From an uncultured Bacteroidales bacterium (GTDB lineage Bacteria; Bacteroidota; Bacteroidia; Bacteroidales; Paludibacteraceae), in assembly GCA_946406195.1 (NCBI GenBank), contig CAMJJT010000006.1, forward strand, positions 1 to 64,000: 64,000 nt of DNA. The letters run 5' to 3'. The notes under the pieces are model-generated. The model did not search any database. It was not told where the DNA came from and was given only the letters and a program-made list of their open reading frames with translations. Positions 60,477 through 64,000 of this stretch are shown in pieces. Numbering within the stretch: the first letter of the stretch is position 1; every line of letters begins with the position of its first letter. A program made the translations under genes and the position numbers.

Positions 60477-61088
60477 TTATATTTTCAAATTAAAAGACTT
60501 CCGGTGATAAGGTGTAATGCCATATTTCTTTAACGCTTCATAATGTTCCGCGGTAGGATAGCCTTTGTTATTCGCCCATCCGTATTGCGGATATTCCTCA
60601 TGGAGCCGCAGCATATAATCATCCCTGTAGGTCTTTGCCAGCACACTCGCCGCCGCAATCGACATATAGGTTGCATCGCCATGCACCACGGTATCTGCCG
60701 GAATCTCTAACAACTCACCCTCCGGGACATAGGGTTTCCATTTATTGCCATCCACAAGGATATGTTGGGGTCGCACCGCCAGTTTATCCAACGCCCTTTG
60801 CATCCCAATAATGGAGCATTGTAATATATTCCGTTGGTCTATCTCCTGCGCCGTCACTTCAACCACCGCCCAAGAGACTGCTTCCCGTTCTATCACAGGG
60901 CGCAAAGCGTAGCGCTGTTTATCGGTCAGCTGTTTGGAGTCATTGAGCCATGCAAACTCCGGTACCTGCCCTACTCTCTCGGGGTCAAGGATCACCGCCG
61001 CGCAGAACACACTCCCGGCTAAAGGTCCTCTTCCTGCCTCGTCACATCCGGCCTCCAAAAGCCCCGATATCATGCAAGATTTCAGCAT
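60477..61088 (-). CDS. rnhB: Ribonuclease HII
   Basis: Removes ribonucleotides from DNA and RNA-DNA hybrids. The 203-residue protein has the active-site D16-E17 in GCDEAGRGPLAG, the LNDSKQLTDKQR motif, and DATYMSIAAASVLAKTYRDD with later acidic ligands. M6 is an alternative start. It follows the TamL-like gene after 12 bases, which include a CAGCATTCAGTATTCAG repeat that runs into the gene's first codons. Confidence 0.96.
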   Translation of the reverse strand: MLKSCMISGLLEAGCDEAGRGPLAGSVFCAAVILDPERVGQVPEFAWLNDSKQLTDKQRYALRPVIEREAVSWAVVEVTAQEIDQRNILQCSIIGMQRALDKLAVRPQHILVDGNKWKPYVPEGELLEIPADTVVHGDATYMSIAAASVLAKTYRDDYMLRLHEEYPQYGWANNKGYPTAEHYEALKKYGITPYHRKSFNLKI

Positions 61089-61098
61089 TCAGTATTCA
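61078..61098. repeat. CAGCATTCAGTATTCAG repeat at the rnhB start
   Basis: A short degenerate repeat over the rnhB start codon. The same motif (GTCAGCATTCAGCATTCA) appears at the very end of the window inside the methyltransferase gene. Confidence 0.6.
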
Positions 61099-61100
61099 GT

Positions 61101-63290
61101 TTAGAACGGGTGTCCGATTGCAAAATGCAGCGTCATATCATCCCACCATCCCAAGCCGTTTCCTTTCGTACGCCATTGTGTACCATCCGCCATGCGGCTC
61201 GGATCGTATAGTTTCACACCAAAATCAATACGGAAAATCAGCAACGACAGATCAAAGCGCAGACCCGTACCATAACTCCAAGCGATCTCCTTATAGAAAT
61301 TCTTCCCCATCACACCGCCCGGTTGCGACTTATAATCGCGTATCGTCCATATGTTTCCTGCGTCCGTAAAGAATGCCAGTTCCAAGAAGCTCAGCACTTT
61401 AAACCGGTACTCCAGATTCATCTCCAAATGGATATCGCCTACCTGCAAATCATACGCCAAACTGTTTCCCTCGCTGCGGAAAGTACCCGGTCCCAAAGCA
61501 CGAGCCTGCCATCCGCGCACACCGTTGGCTCCTCCGGCGAAATAACGTTTCTGGAAAGGCAACACGCTTGAGTTCAGATAAGGAACCGCCACACCCATAC
61601 CCAAGTGCGCCAACAAATGGTGTTTCGGATGGATGATGCCATGGAAGGTAAAATTGAAATCTCCCTTTGCGTACTGCGCAAACGGAACCCGCCAAAGCAT
61701 ATAGGCTCCATCCTCATCCCTTGAGAAACCAGACAACCGGCTTAAACCATAGAGCGCATTGCCTGCTGTTTCTACTCGCAGGGACAACTGCACGAATGAA
61801 CGATTGGGGTTACGTTTGCTAAAAGTGGAATAGGTTGCCATATAGCTCCAATCCAGCACAAAATGGTCCTCATAGCTGGCCTTCAGCACCGAAGAACGAT
61901 CCAAGAAATCACGCCGGAACTGTTCAGAAATCCACGGAAGATAGATATAGTTGATATCAATGAGGTTGAAGGTATGCAACCATCGGCTACCCGGTTGGCG
62001 AGGAATCGTATAGGATAAACCCGCGTTGGCAATGGTCCGCTTGTACTCATCCGGACGCTGCTGAAAATTATAAGCGATATTCACTTTCACATTCGAGGGG
62101 AACAACAAATCCGCCTCCGCTTTCGCCTCTATCGCCCTACCTCCGTTCGCGCGCCATTCATATGAAGCGCGAGCACCTACACTCAGCACCTCTGCGCCAT
62201 GGAAGATATTCTTGTTACTATAAGTCAGTCCGGCGGCAACGCCCCAATCTCCGGCGCTATAGGTTCCTTCCGCTTCTACCGAGATTGAGTTCAACCGCCC
62301 ACGCGACACTGTGATATTACAATCCAACAGCGAATCCCCTGCCGGCACAAAAGCGATATCCACATATTTGACAGGCGGCAAAGCATTCATGCGGGCATAC
62401 GTACGCTCCAAACGCCACTCCGCATAGCGGTCGCCCTCATGGAAACGGCTTGCACGACGAAGCGCATTCTTTCGCAAGAACGGATAATCAAAACTATAGT
62501 TCACATTGCGAATATAATAGCGTTTTTGCAGACGAGCAATCTCCGCCGAATCCAAATGAAAGACGAACTCCGCCAGATGAATACGGATATCCACCTCATG
62601 CGTGTTAAGGGAACTATCCGCGGTGAACTCCAGTATGGATTTCTCGAAATAGAAATAGCCCATATTGCGGATAGCCGATGTGATACGTTCGCGCTCTTCA
62701 TCAAGCACCGCAGTGGAGAACCGGTCGCCCTTTTGCACTTTGCATCGCTGTTTGTCTTCTGCTATCTGACGCACCGCATCGATAGGGATATCCACGTCGT
62801 AATTTCTAACTTTATAGGGCTCATGTGCTGTCACCAGATAGGTCAAACGGACTTTGCCTCCTTGCTTATGTTTCTTTCCCTTGTATGGTTTATACTTTTT
62901 AACGGTATCCACCTGCGCCTGAAAATAGCCCATATTATTCATCTGCTGCCGTAGTTGCTGCATACTGATTTGCGTCAACTCCTCATCATAGATCACCGGT
63001 GCTTCACCCATTTTGTGCGCATTGCGGGCGAGACGCTTGTTGGATTTCGAGGTTGTATCACGGGGCGCAGTATTGTAGATTTGCAACTGCAATTTCCAGA
63101 ATCCCATGATCTCCGTATTCTGTTTCTGACGCAGATAATTGCGCAGCGAACCCGTCGGAACGGACTTGTCATCCGTACATTTGACATATGCTTTGTCCAG
63201 CAGATATTGATCCTGCGGCACAAACTTCGTTGTGCTGCAAGATGCCAAGATCAGGCATAAGAATCCATATATACACAATCTGCGTAGCAT
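61101..63290 (-). CDS. Outer-membrane Omp85 lipoprotein (TamL-like)
   Basis: A 729-residue BamA/TamA-family protein with a lipobox (LASC, C18), as in Bacteroidota TamL, thus attached by lipid at the N-terminus. POTRA-like domains fill about 30-300 (MRQL-type repeats such as QQLRQQMNNMGYFQAQVDTV and SAIRNMGYFYFEKS). The Omp85 barrel follows, with the conserved FAGGANGVRGWQARALGPG loop and the last strand FAIGHPF. It is thought to help insert or translocate outer-membrane and surface components. It leads the unit rnhB-sppA-lpxK-ABC-mnmA. Confidence 0.93.
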   Translation of the reverse strand: MLRRLCIYGFLCLILASCSTTKFVPQDQYLLDKAYVKCTDDKSVPTGSLRNYLRQKQNTEIMGFWKLQLQIYNTAPRDTTSKSNKRLARNAHKMGEAPVIYDEELTQISMQQLRQQMNNMGYFQAQVDTVKKYKPYKGKKHKQGGKVRLTYLVTAHEPYKVRNYDVDIPIDAVRQIAEDKQRCKVQKGDRFSTAVLDEERERITSAIRNMGYFYFEKSILEFTADSSLNTHEVDIRIHLAEFVFHLDSAEIARLQKRYYIRNVNYSFDYPFLRKNALRRASRFHEGDRYAEWRLERTYARMNALPPVKYVDIAFVPAGDSLLDCNITVSRGRLNSISVEAEGTYSAGDWGVAAGLTYSNKNIFHGAEVLSVGARASYEWRANGGRAIEAKAEADLLFPSNVKVNIAYNFQQRPDEYKRTIANAGLSYTIPRQPGSRWLHTFNLIDINYIYLPWISEQFRRDFLDRSSVLKASYEDHFVLDWSYMATYSTFSKRNPNRSFVQLSLRVETAGNALYGLSRLSGFSRDEDGAYMLWRVPFAQYAKGDFNFTFHGIIHPKHHLLAHLGMGVAVPYLNSSVLPFQKRYFAGGANGVRGWQARALGPGTFRSEGNSLAYDLQVGDIHLEMNLEYRFKVLSFLELAFFTDAGNIWTIRDYKSQPGGVMGKNFYKEIAWSYGTGLRFDLSLLIFRIDFGVKLYDPSRMADGTQWRTKGNGLGWWDDMTLHFAIGHPF

Positions 63291-63300
63291 AAATAGCGTG

Positions 63301-63348
63301 CAAAATTACAAAAATATTTGCATATATGCAAAAAAAATCGTACTTTTG
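63301..63348. promoter_or_regulatory. Symmetrical divergent promoter pair, TamL-like and methyltransferase genes
   Basis: A perfect palindrome TTGCATATATGCAA at 63318-63331 supplies both -33 boxes. Plus: TTG 63318-63320, TACTTTTG 63341-63348, spacer 20. Minus: TTG as CAA 63329-63331, TAATTTTG as CAAAATTA 63301-63308, spacer 20. It is the clearest example of this arrangement. Confidence 0.9.
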
Positions 63349-63367
63349 CAGCGTTTTTCGGAGAATT

Positions 63368-64000
63368 ATGGAAAAAATAAGCAAAGCACAGGTTAAATTA
63401 GTACGCTCCTTGCAGCAAAAGAAATTCCGCGATGAGTTAGGTCTGTTCGTAGCAGAGGGGGAGAAATGTGTAGATGAACTGCGCAAAGCTTTTGAGTTGG
63501 TGTATTATATTCAGACCGCAGAGAAGCCCCTTCCAGACCATCCCCTAAAAGGGCAGGAGGAAACGATACTATTCGCTACACCGACTGAGATTGAGCAGAT
63601 GTCCTCGCTCCGCACGCCGCAAGGAGTGATTGGAGTGTTTCGCAAACGCGAAGCGTCACACCTTCAAACTCTCAAACCCTCAAACGACCTCACCCTCGTC
63701 CTCGACGGGGTGCAGGATCCGGGAAATTTAGGTACTATCATCCGCACTTGTGATTGGTTTGGCGTTCATGACATCATCTGCTCCCTCAACACCGCGGATT
63801 GCTATAACCCTAAGGTGGTACAAGCCACGATGGGGGCGCTTGCCCGCGTACGCGTTCATTATGTAGATTTGCTGAAGTGGCTGGAAGAGCCTACCCCCAT
63901 CCCCTCCCTAAAGGGAAGGGTGAATATTTACGGCACGCTGCTGGACGGTAAGGATATGTATGAGGTGTTAAGGCCGTCAGAAGTCAGCATTCAGCATTCA
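63368..64000 (+). CDS. TrmH/SpoU-family RNA methyltransferase, 3' end outside window
   Basis: A 2'-O-ribose methyltransferase acting on rRNA or tRNA. The first 211 residues are visible and the frame is open at the edge. The N-terminal substrate-binding domain is VKLVRSLQQKKFRDELGLFV followed by AEGEKCVDEL; the SPOUT domain starts LVLDGVQDPGNLGTIIRTCD with the conserved Asn and Arg, then YNPKVVQATMGALARV. Four low-complexity inserts are in frame: 63524-63560, 63659-63690, 63892-63920 and 63976 to the end. It has its own divergent promoter. Confidence 0.92.
   Translation, partial: MEKISKAQVKLVRSLQQKKFRDELGLFVAEGEKCVDELRKAFELVYYIQTAEKPLPDHPLKGQEETILFATPTEIEQMSSLRTPQGVIGVFRKREASHLQTLKPSNDLTLVLDGVQDPGNLGTIIRTCDWFGVHDIICSLNTADCYNPKVVQATMGALARVRVHYVDLLKWLEEPTPIPSLKGRVNIYGTLLDGKDMYEVLRPSEVSIQHS
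63524..63560. repeat. In-frame insert 1 in the methyltransferase gene
   Basis: CCCCTTCCAGACCATCCCCT followed by AAAAGGGCAGGAGG, a partly self-complementary pyrimidine/purine repeat (CCCCTAAAAGGG). It is related to insert 3 at 63892-63920. Confidence 0.7.
63659..63690. repeat. In-frame insert 2 in the methyltransferase gene
   Basis: CACCTTCAAACTCTCAAACC type units (CTCAAAC), coding HLQTLKPSN. Confidence 0.65.
63892..63920. repeat. In-frame insert 3 in the methyltransferase gene
   Basis: ACCCCCATCCCCTCCCTAAA followed by GGGAAGGG, of the same type as insert 1, coding PTPIPSLKGR. Confidence 0.7.

Overview
The window comes from a member of the Bacteroidota, almost certainly order Bacteroidales. 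The support is seen directly: 15 promoters of the Bacteroidota type (TTG at -33, TAnnTTTG at -7, spacer 19-20 bases), a SusC/SusD pair with a DUF4302 lipoprotein and a TIGR04549-type zinc lipoprotein, a lipoprotein Omp85 (TamL-like) protein, and a family of secreted proteins that end in a shared short C-terminal tag. A reverse rubrerythrin suggests an anaerobe, probably of a gut or rumen type. There are no rRNA genes, no intact mobile elements and no CRISPR array. One tRNA is present (tRNA-Leu, anticodon UAG).

Layout. 1-455: a decayed RhuM-family gene and a terminator. 455-3637: an orphan FecCD permease divergent from panB-mtaB. 3591-11682 (minus): dnaA, addA, addB and a SerK/HPr-kinase-like ATPase in one close-packed unit. 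12016-14012 (minus): a cell-wall amidase and an MlaD protein. 14083-14990: a small island of decayed genes held between 72-bp inverted repeats. 15027-23860: a CYTH protein, then a minus-strand unit with an MBL hydrolase, a dolichol-phosphate-mannose synthase-like glycosyltransferase, argS, a secreted protein, a DPP-IV-like peptidase, a ROK kinase and a polysaccharide deacetylase. 23944-25731: aminopeptidase P. 25732-33207 (minus): a TonB receptor with two large secreted repeat proteins. 33435-39532: htpG, a SufT-like protein, lpxH, mazG, tRNA-Leu and an M16 peptidase. 39740-50333: SusC, SusD, zinc metallohydrolase lipoprotein, DUF4302 lipoprotein, BspA-like LRR protein and another tagged protein, closed by a strong terminator. 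50481-54582: SulP transporter, CotH-like protein, reverse rubrerythrin. 54720-63290 (minus): an envelope unit of TamL-like protein, rnhB, sppA, lpxK, MsbA-like ABC exporter and mnmA. 63368-64000: a TrmH/SpoU RNA methyltransferase cut by the window edge.

The most striking property is not a gene. At least twelve conserved housekeeping genes carry short, low-complexity, degenerate tandem repeats inserted in frame at loop positions, and the same repeat families fill intergenic spaces. Several families have a 7-base period, which gives the same heptapeptide in all three frames of one strand, so an insert reads the same wherever the frame falls. A second recurring feature is a 14-bp palindrome, TTGCATATATGCAA, whose two ends act as the -33 boxes of two head-to-head promoters. 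The island at 14083-14990 joins both themes: each of its inverted repeats begins with this palindrome, holds a terminator hairpin and ends in the heptad repeat.

Functionally the window is mostly core metabolism and envelope building with two surface nutrient-uptake loci. Family assignments come from recognised motifs and recalled family features; no database search was run.
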